A stretch of 64,000 nt of DNA from an alpha proteobacterium AAP38 (GTDB taxonomy: Bacteria > Pseudomonadota > Alphaproteobacteria > Azospirillales > Azospirillaceae). Numbering within the stretch: position 1 is the stretch's first letter; each line of letters starts with the position of its first letter. The stretch covers positions 186,001-250,000 of the forward strand of contig LJHR01000015.1 in the NCBI GenBank assembly GCA_001296005.1, given 5' to 3'. A program made the translations under genes and the position numbers. Of the stretch, positions 35,627 through 43,727 are shown in pieces. Under the pieces are notes generated by a model, which was given only the letters and a program-made list of their open reading frames with translations, made no database searches and had not been told where the DNA came from.

Positions 35627-36880
35627 ATGACCGACATCCCCGCCGCGACGGCCCCCGCCATGACCACCGATACCCCGACCCAGGCCCCCAAGCCCGCATC
35701 CCTGCCCGTGATCCGCATCCAGGCGGGCCGGCATAAGCGCGCGCAGCATGGCCATCCCTGGGTTTATTCCAACGAGGTGGACATGGACAAGGCGGCCAAG
35801 GCGCTGCCGGCGGGGTCCATTGTCCGCGTCACCGACGCGGGCGGCGCTACCCTGGGTCTGGCGGCCTTCAATCCGCACAGCCTGATCTGCGCGCGCTTCC
35901 TGACCCGCGATCCGGCGGAAGCCATCGACACGGCGTTTTTCGTGCGCCGCATCCGCCGCGCCCTGGAAATCCGCGAACGGCTCTATGACCGGCCCTTCTA
36001 TCGCCTGATCCATGCCGAAAGCGACGGGTTACCGGCCCTGATCATCGACCGTTATGGCGATATCGTGGTGGTGCAGGCCAACAATGTTGCCATGGATCGC
36101 CGCCTGCCCATGATCCTGGCCGCCTTGGACGAGGTGCTGAATCCGTCTGCCATCGTGCTGCGTAATGACAGCACCGCCCGGTCCTATGAAGGGCTGGCAG
36201 AGGAGGTGAAGGTGGTGAAGGGCTCTGTCCAGGGCCTGATCCCGCTGGAAGAAAACGGTGCCACCTTCTTTGCCGACCTGTCGGAAGGGCAGAAGACGGG
36301 CTGGTTCTTCGATCAACGTGACAACCGTTCCTTCATCGCCAATCTGTGCCAGGGCCGCAGCGTGGTGGATTTCTACACCTATGCCGGCGGTTTCGGCGTG
36401 CTGGCGGCCAAGCGTGGCGCATCCCATGTCACCCTGGTCGACCGTTCGGCCCTGTCGCTTTCCATCGCCATGAAGGCAGCAGAGGCCAACGGCGTGGCCG
36501 ACCGCGTTACGGCGGAAAAGGGCGACGCCTTCAACCTGATGGACCAGTGGGTGGCCGAAGGCCGGACGTTCGAGGTGGTGATCGCCGATCCGCCGGCCTT
36601 CGTGAAGTCCAAGAAGGACCTGGCCGTCGGCAGCCGCGCCTATCGCCGCATGACCAAGGCCGCCGCCCGTCTGGTGGCGCCCGGCGGTATGCTGCTGGTG
36701 GCGTCCTGTTCGCACAATATGGAGCCGCCCTTGTTCCATACGGAGGTCGCGCGCGGCCTGGGCGAGGCTGGCCGCCAGGGTCGCATCCTGCGCTTCGCCG
36801 GTGCCGGCAGCGACCACCCGGTCCACCCGCTGCTGCCGGAAACGCAGTATCTGAAGGCGATGGTGTTCGCACTGGATTGA
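35627..36880 (+). CDS. Class I SAM-dependent rRNA methyltransferase, RlmI-like
   Basis: 417-aa protein. A PUA domain (RHKRAQHGHPWVYSNEVD...GSIVRVTDAGGATLGLA) opens it. A linker follows with the GLIPLEENGATFFADLSEGQKTG strand region and FDQRDNR, the motif of the RlmI/RlmK family. The Rossmann methyltransferase domain has VVDFYTYAGGFGVLAAKRGA and the catalytic-type DPPAFVKSKKDL. RlmI makes m5C1962 in 23S rRNA; here the target is inferred from the family. The ATG at 35627 or 35660 could be the start. Confidence 0.88.
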   Translation: MTDIPAATAPAMTTDTPTQAPKPASLPVIRIQAGRHKRAQHGHPWVYSNEVDMDKAAKALPAGSIVRVTDAGGATLGLAAFNPHSLICARFLTRDPAEAIDTAFFVRRIRRALEIRERLYDRPFYRLIHAESDGLPALIIDRYGDIVVVQANNVAMDRRLPMILAALDEVLNPSAIVLRNDSTARSYEGLAEEVKVVKGSVQGLIPLEENGATFFADLSEGQKTGWFFDQRDNRSFIANLCQGRSVVDFYTYAGGFGVLAAKRGASHVTLVDRSALSLSIAMKAAEANGVADRVTAEKGDAFNLMDQWVAEGRTFEVVIADPPAFVKSKKDLAVGSRAYRRMTKAAARLVAPGGMLLVASCSHNMEPPLFHTEVARGLGEAGRQGRILRFAGAGSDHPVHPLLPETQYLKAMVFALD

Positions 36881-36883
36881 GGG

Positions 36884-37495
36884 TCAGGGGGCGGTGGCGG
36901 CCAGTTCCGCCAGCCGCCGCCGCGCCCGCGCCAGACTGGGGGCGATCTCCGCTGCACGAGCGGGGTCCCAGTGGTCGCGAACAAAACGGACCATATGCAG
37001 GTTATAACCCACACCCACCTTTGCGGTGCTGCCTTTTTCGGGAACCAATTCTTCCCGAAAGCTCTTCGGCTTTACCATCTGGCATATTTGAATCAGATCG
37101 GCTTTGGGATCGAGCCGTTCTTCAGGCCGGCTGGGGATGCGACCGGATGCCAGAGACAGAAAGCCCCGCAACGCCTCGGCGTCAGCCATAAGCCAAGCCT
37201 CTACTTCCCGCACTACCACCCGGAACAGCAAATGCGGTGGCAATAATTTGCCACCCTTCCAATCGGTGATAAGCCCCGGCGCGCAAGTCCTACGGTCCAG
37301 GTCGGTCAGCAGCAGAACCGGATGCCGCCGGGCCATTGCGCGGAACTTGTCCAAATTGGCTTTCAGATAGCCGAAGCCCTCTCGTCCTAAAGGACCTTTA
37401 TGTGGGTACAAGGCGGTGGGATGCTCCGCAAGCAGCCGCAGAGCAACCGCCTCACTGACAACATCCTCCGTCGCAACCGTCACGAAATGCGGCAT
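36884..37495 (-). CDS. DUF4276 protein, TOPRIM-like (partner of the ATPase)
   Basis: 203-aa protein. The order VATEDVVSEAVALRLL (Glu10), VLLLTDLDRR (DLD at residues 65-67) and REVEAWLMADAEALRGF (Glu99) matches the DUF4276 layout. It resembles the acidic triad of TOPRIM nucleases: an N-terminal Glu, then DxD. It begins 4 nt after the ATPase stop and so is cotranscribed with it. DUF4276 proteins recur beside AAA/ABC ATPases in bacterial genomes. A nuclease effector of a split OLD-like defence system is my inference, not shown. Base composition is lower in GC than its neighbours. Confidence 0.78.
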   Translation of the reverse strand: MPHFVTVATEDVVSEAVALRLLAEHPTALYPHKGPLGREGFGYLKANLDKFRAMARRHPVLLLTDLDRRTCAPGLITDWKGGKLLPPHLLFRVVVREVEAWLMADAEALRGFLSLASGRIPSRPEERLDPKADLIQICQMVKPKSFREELVPEKGSTAKVGVGYNLHMVRFVRDHWDPARAAEIAPSLARARRRLAELAATAP

Positions 37496-37499
37496 CCGG

Positions 37500-38672
37500 T
37501 TACCGCCACGGCATCACAAGCTGTTCGACAGTGGCTGGCCGCGTCTTTGGCAAGACCACTTCCGCAACAGTGAAGCCATCCTCCAGACTTTCTCGCTCTT
37601 CGTCAGAGATGGGGCGGACGGCGGTGCCTTCTTTCTGTGGCTCCAGAATAATTACACTGCGTCCATCAATACCGGGGTTGCTGGTGATGGCTTCGGAATG
37701 GGTGCTGATGATGATCTGACGCCCGTCCTTGCTGTTTCCCCGCGCCCGCTTCAGCAACAAAGGGATCTGCTTGACGATGGCGTCATTCAATGACAGTTCC
37801 GGTTCTTCCAGCAACAAGGGTCCGCTGCCATCCATCAGCGACCAGAGCAAAGCCAGCAGCCGCAGCGTCCCATCAGAAAACTGGTCTTCGCGCTGCCAGC
37901 CCGCATTGGGGCGATGGTGGGCATAGCGCATTTCCAGATGCGGGCGGCCCGTGACTTCATCCTTGGCAAATCGGATTTCGTCAAACTGCGGGATGGCGCC
38001 CTTCAATGCTTGCTGAATGCGGGTCAGGCGTGATGTTCGGGTCTTCTCCGGTGTCCGCGCTACACGCTCCAGAAACCCCTGTCCGAACGGGTCATCTTCC
38101 AGCCGGTTGCCGCCGATCTGGTCCCCGAATTTCAACAATTGCGGGACCAGATGTAGATATTGGACCGACATCAAAACGTCGGCGATGGCCCGGAAGTCGC
38201 GATTTTCCTGAACATTTTCCAACGCAGTCTGTGTCAGTCGCAACCGGTCGCCCCGGTCGGGATCGTTGGGCCGGTCAATCACTCGCCTGGACCCGTCATA
38301 AACCTGTTCGGTCACGACCATGGGTCGCTGTCCAACCTTGCCGTCCGAATTGAACGCCAGGATGTAGCGCCAGCGTGGCTCCACTGCGTCGGCATTATCA
38401 CTCAGCTCAATTTCGATCCGCACATCGGTCGGCTTGTTACGCGCGTGCAGGCAGCGAATCTTCGAGATGCCGCCCCGATCCGCCACGGCCTTCTGCAACC
38501 CGCCGCCTTCCGGCTTGGCGATGTCCCGCAGGAACCGGAATACATCCAGCAGATTTGATTTACCCGAGGCGTTGGGACCCAGCACATACACCCGGTCGCG
38601 CAGCCGGATATCGGCTGACTTGAAGTTACGCCAGTTGGTAAGGATCAGCCGGGTGATGATCATCGTGCCCAT
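37500..38672 (-). CDS. ABC-type AAA ATPase (OLD/RecF-like), putative defence sensor
   Basis: 390-aa ATPase. It opens MIITRLILTNWRNFKSADIRL, the RecF/SMC-like lobe. Walker A is LGPNASGKSN (residues 31-40). A signature-like FSDGTLRLLALLWSL leads to Walker B LLLEEPELSL and the H-loop IISTHSEAI, all within about 60 residues as in AAA_21/OLD ATPases. The protein stops soon after, so no TOPRIM nuclease is fused. The downstream DUF4276 gene may supply it. GTG 38675, ATG 38672 and ATG 38663 are possible starts. An XRE regulator gene lies 54 nt upstream on the same strand. Confidence 0.85.
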   Translation of the reverse strand: MGTMIITRLILTNWRNFKSADIRLRDRVYVLGPNASGKSNLLDVFRFLRDIAKPEGGGLQKAVADRGGISKIRCLHARNKPTDVRIEIELSDNADAVEPRWRYILAFNSDGKVGQRPMVVTEQVYDGSRRVIDRPNDPDRGDRLRLTQTALENVQENRDFRAIADVLMSVQYLHLVPQLLKFGDQIGGNRLEDDPFGQGFLERVARTPEKTRTSRLTRIQQALKGAIPQFDEIRFAKDEVTGRPHLEMRYAHHRPNAGWQREDQFSDGTLRLLALLWSLMDGSGPLLLEEPELSLNDAIVKQIPLLLKRARGNSKDGRQIIISTHSEAITSNPGIDGRSVIILEPQKEGTAVRPISDEERESLEDGFTVAEVVLPKTRPATVEQLVMPWR

Positions 38673-38726
38673 CACGGAATTTCGAGTAACACGACATTAG
38701 CGGCACCGGGCCAAACTTGCCACACC

Positions 38727-38981
38727 TCACACCCTGAACCGCACCCCCTCGCCTGCGCCATCCACCGCTGCGACCAGTTCCACACCCTGTTCAGCCAGCG
38801 TCTGCAGCAGCAGGGCGAGGCTGCCCCGGTGCGGTTCATGCCGGCCGCTTTCGAAGTCGCGGACGGTGCTGCGCGACAGGCCTGATGCCTGGGCCAATTG
38901 TTCCTGGCTCCAGTCGAGCAGGCCGCGCGCGGCGCGGCATTGCGCGGGCGAAAGCGTCAGTGAAGAAAGTTCATGTGGCAC
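38727..38981 (-). CDS. XRE-family helix-turn-helix regulator
   Basis: 84-aa DNA-binding protein from the GTG at 38981. The HTH is LTLSPAQCRAARGLLDWSQEQLAQASGLSRSTVRDFESGR, and the C-terminus is a short dimerisation tail (LLQTLAEQGVELVAAV). A longer TTG-initiated form (100 aa, 39029) would read through the operator-like repeat and is less likely. It is the first gene of the leftward XRE-ATPase-DUF4276 group, which suggests it controls the cassette. The palindrome at 39000-39039 lies directly upstream. Confidence 0.85.
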   Translation of the reverse strand: MPHELSSLTLSPAQCRAARGLLDWSQEQLAQASGLSRSTVRDFESGRHEPHRGSLALLLQTLAEQGVELVAAVDGAGEGVRFRV

Positions 38982-38999
38982 GGGTTGCAATCCGCAGTG

Positions 39000-39039
39000 T
39001 CTCAACCATATTGGGTGATATTGGATCAAATGGTTGAGA
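39000..39039. promoter_or_regulatory. Inverted and direct repeats between the XRE and kefB-like genes
   Basis: TCTCAACCAT (39000-39009) and ATGGTTGAGA (39030-39039) form a perfect 10-bp inverted repeat with a 20-nt spacer. Inside, ATATTGG is repeated at 39008-39014 and 39018-39024, one helical turn apart. The block lies 18 nt upstream of the XRE start and 48 nt upstream of the antiporter start, as expected for an autoregulatory operator shared by divergent promoters. Confidence 0.6.
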
Positions 39040-39087
39040 GGTCAAGGCCCTGCCCGGTCATTGGCCCGGATGAAAGGCAGGCTTCTC

Positions 39088-40854
39088 ATGCATGATGTGC
39101 CCCTGATTACAATGATTGTCGCGGCCCTGGCGCTGGCGTTCATTTTCGGGGCTATCGCGCAGAAGCTTAAAATCTCTCCCCTGGTCGGCTATCTGCTGGC
39201 TGGCGTGATCATCGGGCCGGGGACGCCGGGCTATGTCGCCGACATGAACCTGGCACCGCAGCTGGCGGAAATCGGTGTCATCCTGCTGATGTTCGGGGTG
39301 GGGCTGCATTTCTCCGTCAAGGATCTGATGTCGGTGAAGGCCATCGCCATTCCCGGCGCTATCGGCCAGATCGGCCTTGCCACCCTGATGGGCATGGGCC
39401 TTTCCTGGGCACTGGGGTGGAGCATCGGGGCTGGTCTGGTCTTCGGTCTGGCCCTGTCGGTTGCCTCCACCGTGGTTCTGCTGCGCGCCCTACAGGAACG
39501 GCGGCTGGTGGAAAGCAAGCGGGGCCGCATCGCCATCGGCTGGCTGATCGTTGAGGACCTGGCCATGGTCCTGGCCCTGGTGCTGCTGCCGGCCCTGGCC
39601 GGGCTGCTGGGCGACAAGGCTGGGGCGGAGGGGGCAGCAGCCGCCACCCCCGCACTCAGCGGGTCCGACCTGATCACGGTCATCGCCATCACCCTGGGCA
39701 AGGTGGCGGCCTTCGTCGCCCTGATGCTGGTGGTGGGCAAGCGCGTCATTCCCTGGGTCCTGCACGAGGTCGCGCATAGCGGTTCGCGGGAGCTGTTCCG
39801 GCTGGCGGTTCTGGCCATTGCGCTGGGCGTGGCCTATGGGGCGGCCACCCTGTTCGGCGTGTCCTTTGCGCTGGGCGCCTTCTTCGCGGGCATGGTCCTG
39901 TCAGGGTCGCCCCTGTCGCACCGCGCGGCGGAGGAATCGCTGCCGCTGCGTGACGCGTTCGCGGTGTTGTTCTTCGTGTCGGTCGGCATGATGTTCGATC
40001 CGGCCATCCTGATCGAACGGCCGCTGCCGGTTCTGGCCACCGTCCTGATCATCGTGTTCGGCAAGTCGATTGCCGCCTACCTGATTGTGCTGGCCTTTGG
40101 TCACCCGCGCAGTACCGCGCTGACCATCTCCGCCTCGCTGGCGCAGATCGGTGAATTCTCCTTCATCCTGGCGGCGCTGGGCGTCAATCTGGGCCTGCTG
40201 CCGCAGGAAGGTCAGGATCTGGTGCTGGTCGGCGCCATTCTGTCGATCCTGATGAACCCCGTGATGTTCACCCTGATCGACAAGTTCGGCCACCGGCTGG
40301 AACCCGGCGGCGGCGACGCCGTCGTCCCCGCCGCCGTGGTGGAGCCGACGCGCGAGCCGATCCCGTCCACCAGCCTGACCGACCATGCCATCATCATCGG
40401 CCATGGACGGGTCGGTAGCCTGATTTCCGCCAAGCTGAAGGAAGAGGGCGTGCCCTTCCTGGTGGTGGAGGATAATCAGAAGCGCATCGACAGCCTGCGG
40501 GAGCAGGGGGTGGAGGTGGTGGTGGGCAATGCCGTGGTGCCAGAGGTACTGTCGGCCCTGAACCTGTCCGCCGCCCGCCTGATGTTCATTGCCATCCCCG
40601 GCTCGTTCGAGGCGGGACAGATCATCCGCCAGACACGGGTGGCCAATCCCGGCCTGTCCATCATCGCCCGCGCCCATGCCGACGAGGAAGTGGTCTACCT
40701 GACCCAGAACGGCGCCAGCACCGTGGTAATGGGTGAACGGGAAACGGCGCGCGGCATGATCGCGGAGGGTCTGGTGGCCCTGACGCCAAAGGCCCCCATC
40801 GCCCCGCCTGAACCCCCGCCCACCGATCTGGACGCCGAACCGAAGCCGGCATAA
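39088..40854 (+). CDS. CPA2 cation:proton antiporter with TrkA-N domain (KefB/YbaL-like)
   Basis: 588-aa inner-membrane protein. About 12 hydrophobic helices (from LITMIVAALALAFIFGAIAQ) form the Na+/H+-exchanger fold with LLFGVGLHFSV- and FFVSVGMMFDP-type motifs. A cytosolic RCK/TrkA-N domain follows (DHAIIIGHGRVGSLISAKL, the NAD-binding GxGxxG). This resembles YbaL/KefB potassium efflux proteins. I chose ATG 39088, with AAAGGCAGG upstream; in-frame starts at 39034 and 39070 are possible. It diverges from the XRE gene, and the kdpDE genes 8 kb away are also potassium-related. Confidence 0.9.
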   Translation: MHDVPLITMIVAALALAFIFGAIAQKLKISPLVGYLLAGVIIGPGTPGYVADMNLAPQLAEIGVILLMFGVGLHFSVKDLMSVKAIAIPGAIGQIGLATLMGMGLSWALGWSIGAGLVFGLALSVASTVVLLRALQERRLVESKRGRIAIGWLIVEDLAMVLALVLLPALAGLLGDKAGAEGAAAATPALSGSDLITVIAITLGKVAAFVALMLVVGKRVIPWVLHEVAHSGSRELFRLAVLAIALGVAYGAATLFGVSFALGAFFAGMVLSGSPLSHRAAEESLPLRDAFAVLFFVSVGMMFDPAILIERPLPVLATVLIIVFGKSIAAYLIVLAFGHPRSTALTISASLAQIGEFSFILAALGVNLGLLPQEGQDLVLVGAILSILMNPVMFTLIDKFGHRLEPGGGDAVVPAAVVEPTREPIPSTSLTDHAIIIGHGRVGSLISAKLKEEGVPFLVVEDNQKRIDSLREQGVEVVVGNAVVPEVLSALNLSAARLMFIAIPGSFEAGQIIRQTRVANPGLSIIARAHADEEVVYLTQNGASTVVMGERETARGMIAEGLVALTPKAPIAPPEPPPTDLDAEPKPA

Positions 40855-40862
40855 GGGCTGGC

Positions 40863-41801
40863 TTACAGGTTCAGCACCCTGGCGGGCTTAAGCTCGCCCC
40901 CCTCCAGTCGGACCAGGGCCACGGGCCGGCCTTCGGTGAGGGCCAGTGCCGTGCCCTCCTCCCCACCGGCGCCGCGCAGCGCCTCCAGCCGGTCCAGGTC
41001 GGCCCGGCGCAGCAGCGACACGCCCTGACCATGGCGCAGGCGGTCAGCCTCCACCGGGGTCAGGTCGATGGCGGGCAGCCGGTCCAGCGGGGCCGCGACG
41101 GGCATCAGCAGCCGATCCGGCTCCCCCTCCGCCACGATCTGTTCCAGCTGTTCCAGGGTCACCGCATTGGCCAGCGTGAATGGCCCCACCGACAGGCGGC
41201 GCAGCACCGTGATATGGCCGACGGTACCCACCGCCAGGGCCAGATCACGGGCCAGTGAGCGCATATAGGTGCCCTTGCCGCATTCCACCTCGAATTCGGC
41301 ATGGTCATTGTCGGGCCGGCCCGTCAGGTGGAAACCGTCGATACGGACGGTACGGGCGGCCAGTTCCACCGCCTCCCCCTCACGGGCCAGATCATAGGCG
41401 CGTTCGCCATCCACCTTGATGGCGGAATATTGCGGCGGCACCTGGCTGATCAGGCCCTGGAACGCCTCCAGCGCCTTTTCGATCTGTTCATCCGTGGGGC
41501 GCACATCGCTGGTGGCGATGACCTGGCCGGCGCGGTCGTCGGTGTCCGTCGCCTCCCCGAATTTCATCACGAAACGGTAGGTCTTGTGACCATCCATGGC
41601 GTACTGGACGGTCTTGGTCGCCTCCCCGAAGGCGATGGGCAGGATGCCGGTGGCGATGGGGTCCAGCGTGCCGCCATGGCCCGCCTTTTCCGCATTCATC
41701 ATCCACCGCACCTTCGCCATCGCCTGGGTGCTGGTCATGGTGCCGGGCTTGTCCAGCACCAGCCAGCCGTGACGGGGAACGCCCTTGCGCTTACGCGCCA
41801 T
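40863..41801 (-). CDS. truB: tRNA pseudouridine(55) synthase
   Basis: 312-aa enzyme making pseudouridine 55 in the T-loop of tRNAs. GWLVLDKPGTMTSTQAMAKVR at the N-terminus and GHGGTLDPIATGILPIAFGEATK, with the catalytic Asp in GTLDP, are diagnostic. The C-terminal PUA-like region is present. The ATG at 41801 overlaps the end of rbfA by 11 nt, so translation is coupled. Unlike most alphaproteobacteria, rpsO does not follow; a convergent antiporter gene ends 8 nt away. Confidence 0.95.
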   Translation of the reverse strand: MARKRKGVPRHGWLVLDKPGTMTSTQAMAKVRWMMNAEKAGHGGTLDPIATGILPIAFGEATKTVQYAMDGHKTYRFVMKFGEATDTDDRAGQVIATSDVRPTDEQIEKALEAFQGLISQVPPQYSAIKVDGERAYDLAREGEAVELAARTVRIDGFHLTGRPDNDHAEFEVECGKGTYMRSLARDLALAVGTVGHITVLRRLSVGPFTLANAVTLEQLEQIVAEGEPDRLLMPVAAPLDRLPAIDLTPVEADRLRHGQGVSLLRRADLDRLEALRGAGGEEGTALALTEGRPVALVRLEGGELKPARVLNL

Positions 41802-42255
41802 GGTTCTGGTCCCCGTCCTCTTCCTTGTCCTCTTCGGCATCATCGCCGGTATTGACGATGCCCGTCATGTCGCGCGCGACATGCGGGTCGTGCAGGATAC
41901 GGTCGATCTTTTCCGCGTAATCGAAGCTGGTATCCAGCTGGAAGGACAGGCGCGGGGCATAGGGCAGGCGCATTTCATGCGCCACCTGGGTGCGCAGGAA
42001 GGCGGATGCGCGGTTGAGCGCGGCCACCAGTTCCGGCTTGGACCCGCCCAGCGGCATGACGAAGGCGGTGGCGTTCTTCAGGTCGGGGCTGATGCGCACT
42101 TCCGACACGGTGACGTTCAGGTCCATCAGTTCGGGATCGCGGAATTCCCCGCGGCGGAAAATATCGGCCAGGATGTGGCGGATTTCCTCGCCCACGCGCA
42201 ACTGGCGCTGGCTGGGTCCCTTGGCGGCATGGCCGCCGTCGCGTCGCTTGCTCAT
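41791..42255 (-). CDS. rbfA: 30S ribosome-binding factor A
   Basis: 154-aa KH-fold factor for 16S rRNA 5'-end maturation. RVGEEIRHILADIFRRGEF, TVSEVRISPDLKNATAFVMPLGG and RLSFQLDTSFDYAEKIDRIL follow the family pattern. The acidic C-terminal tail (DDAEEDKEEDGDQ) is common in alphaproteobacterial RbfA. ATG 42255 is chosen over the preceding GTG. It is coupled to truB. The expected upstream infB is absent; a hairpin-rich gap and a DUF2157 gene are there instead. Confidence 0.93.
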   Translation of the reverse strand: MSKRRDGGHAAKGPSQRQLRVGEEIRHILADIFRRGEFRDPELMDLNVTVSEVRISPDLKNATAFVMPLGGSKPELVAALNRASAFLRTQVAHEMRLPYAPRLSFQLDTSFDYAEKIDRILHDPHVARDMTGIVNTGDDAEEDKEEDGDQNHGA

Positions 42256-42418
42256 CACTTCAATCCTCTGCCCTGGCGGGGGGTGGGACCCCGGACCGGG
42301 CGTTGCTGCGTCAGGTCAAGGGACCGTGCGTAGCATAGCGCCATGGCAGTGAGGCAAGGAAGTTACGCATGGAAGGGGTTGAGAACTTTACAGCCCCCTC
42401 AAACGCCGGATGGCGACG

Positions 42419-42445
42419 CCCGGCGGCCAGATCATGGCCGCCGGG
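42419..42445. repeat. GC-rich hairpin near the rbfA/DUF2157 gap
   Basis: CCCGGCGGCC (42419-42428) pairs perfectly with GGCCGCCGGG (42436-42445) around a 7-nt loop. It is about 12 nt beyond the stop of the leftward DUF2157 gene and 160 nt upstream of rbfA. The preceding CCTCAAACGCCGG (42397-42409) recurs at 63047-63059. Confidence 0.6.
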
Positions 42446-42456
42446 GTCGGTTGCAA

Positions 42457-43506
42457 TCACCGCGCGACGGGCAGCATCTCCCGCATGCCGCCCGGCAGGT
42501 GCGGGACCAGCAGGCGGCGGGCGGCTTCCCATTGTGTGGACAGCAGCAGCAGACCCGACCCGATGACCAGGGCCGCCAGGGCCATGTTCATCTCCTTGGC
42601 CGTGCCCGCCATGGCGAACAGTTGCCCCATCGCATACAGCACATAGGCCAGGGCCGAGACCAGCATGGCCCGGCGGTCGATGGCCAGCGACACCAGGGCG
42701 ATCACCAGATAGGTGCCGATGCAGGTGGCCAGCGCCAGACCGGGGCTGACCATCTGTACCGCCCCATTAGCGCCCACCCAGGAGAAGACCGGATGGATGA
42801 TCATGGGCGAGGCCGACAGGTGCAGCCAGAAGGCCACGTCGGAACGGCGGGTATTGCGCGCCCGGTCCTGGCTGTCCCAACGCATGGCGATGGCGAACAT
42901 CACCAGACCGCCGATCAGCACCACCACCCGCAGGCTGTCACGCAATGACGGCACCGCCAGAACGGCCAGGGCCGCGACAGCGGCAATGGCGATGGCCGAC
43001 CCGGCCGCCACCGTGATCGGCACCATGAAGCGGCGCCAATGGGCATAGGCACCGACCCCGGCCAGAACCGTTGCCCCGGCAATGGCACCGGCGGCATCGG
43101 CCATATTCTGGATACGCGCCTGTTCCAGGCCCAGCAGGTCGAACAGACCCGTCAGGCCGGCCACCAGGGTGCCGCCGGCAAAGCCGATCAGCAGCACGAT
43201 GCTGGACAGTGACAGGTGCAGACGGCGGGTGAAATATTCGGCCAGACCCCAGCTGATGGCCGCCACGGCCAGCCCGCCCAGTGCCGGATGCGCCCGTCCC
43301 CCCAGATAGGCGGCGGCAGCCAGGATCAGGCCGCAGCAGACCGAAACGAAAATATCGTTGAACCCGGTCAGCAACCGGAACCGCTCATGCTCCGGGGCGT
43401 CGATATGGCCCCTTCTTGTGGCCACGAAGTCACGGAAGCCCGCGACATTTTGATCGCTCAAGATACCAGCCGATACGGCGGCATCGAGTTCTTCATCACT
43501 ATACAT
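42457..43506 (-). CDS. DUF2157 domain multi-pass membrane protein
   Basis: 349-aa membrane protein. A short cytoplasmic N-terminal region (MYSDEELDAAVSAGILSDQNVAGFRDF) precedes about 10 hydrophobic helices (for example VCCGLILAAAAYLGG and SSIVLLIGFAGGTLVAGLTGL). This layout fits the DUF2157 family, whose function is unknown. The ATG at 43506 has an outstanding ribosome-binding site (GGGAGGGGGGAACC). Nothing nearby hints at a specific role. Confidence 0.8.
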   Translation of the reverse strand: MYSDEELDAAVSAGILSDQNVAGFRDFVATRRGHIDAPEHERFRLLTGFNDIFVSVCCGLILAAAAYLGGRAHPALGGLAVAAISWGLAEYFTRRLHLSLSSIVLLIGFAGGTLVAGLTGLFDLLGLEQARIQNMADAAGAIAGATVLAGVGAYAHWRRFMVPITVAAGSAIAIAAVAALAVLAVPSLRDSLRVVVLIGGLVMFAIAMRWDSQDRARNTRRSDVAFWLHLSASPMIIHPVFSWVGANGAVQMVSPGLALATCIGTYLVIALVSLAIDRRAMLVSALAYVLYAMGQLFAMAGTAKEMNMALAALVIGSGLLLLSTQWEAARRLLVPHLPGGMREMLPVAR

Positions 43507-43727
43507 GGTTCCCCCCTCCCTATTGGGCAGAACCAAGTATGCAGCCTGACACCGGTGGCCGCAATGACTGGTACCAATTGTTTAGATGCAGAAAAGAAAC
43601 AGTGACCAAGGATACGATTCCGTTGCAATCATGGGACTTCCGCAGATGGTTGATAATCTGTTAACGCTGTGCGGCGCGGGCATGAAACCGCGTTTAAAAA
43701 CAAACCTTTCTCGGACAGGGGAACCTA

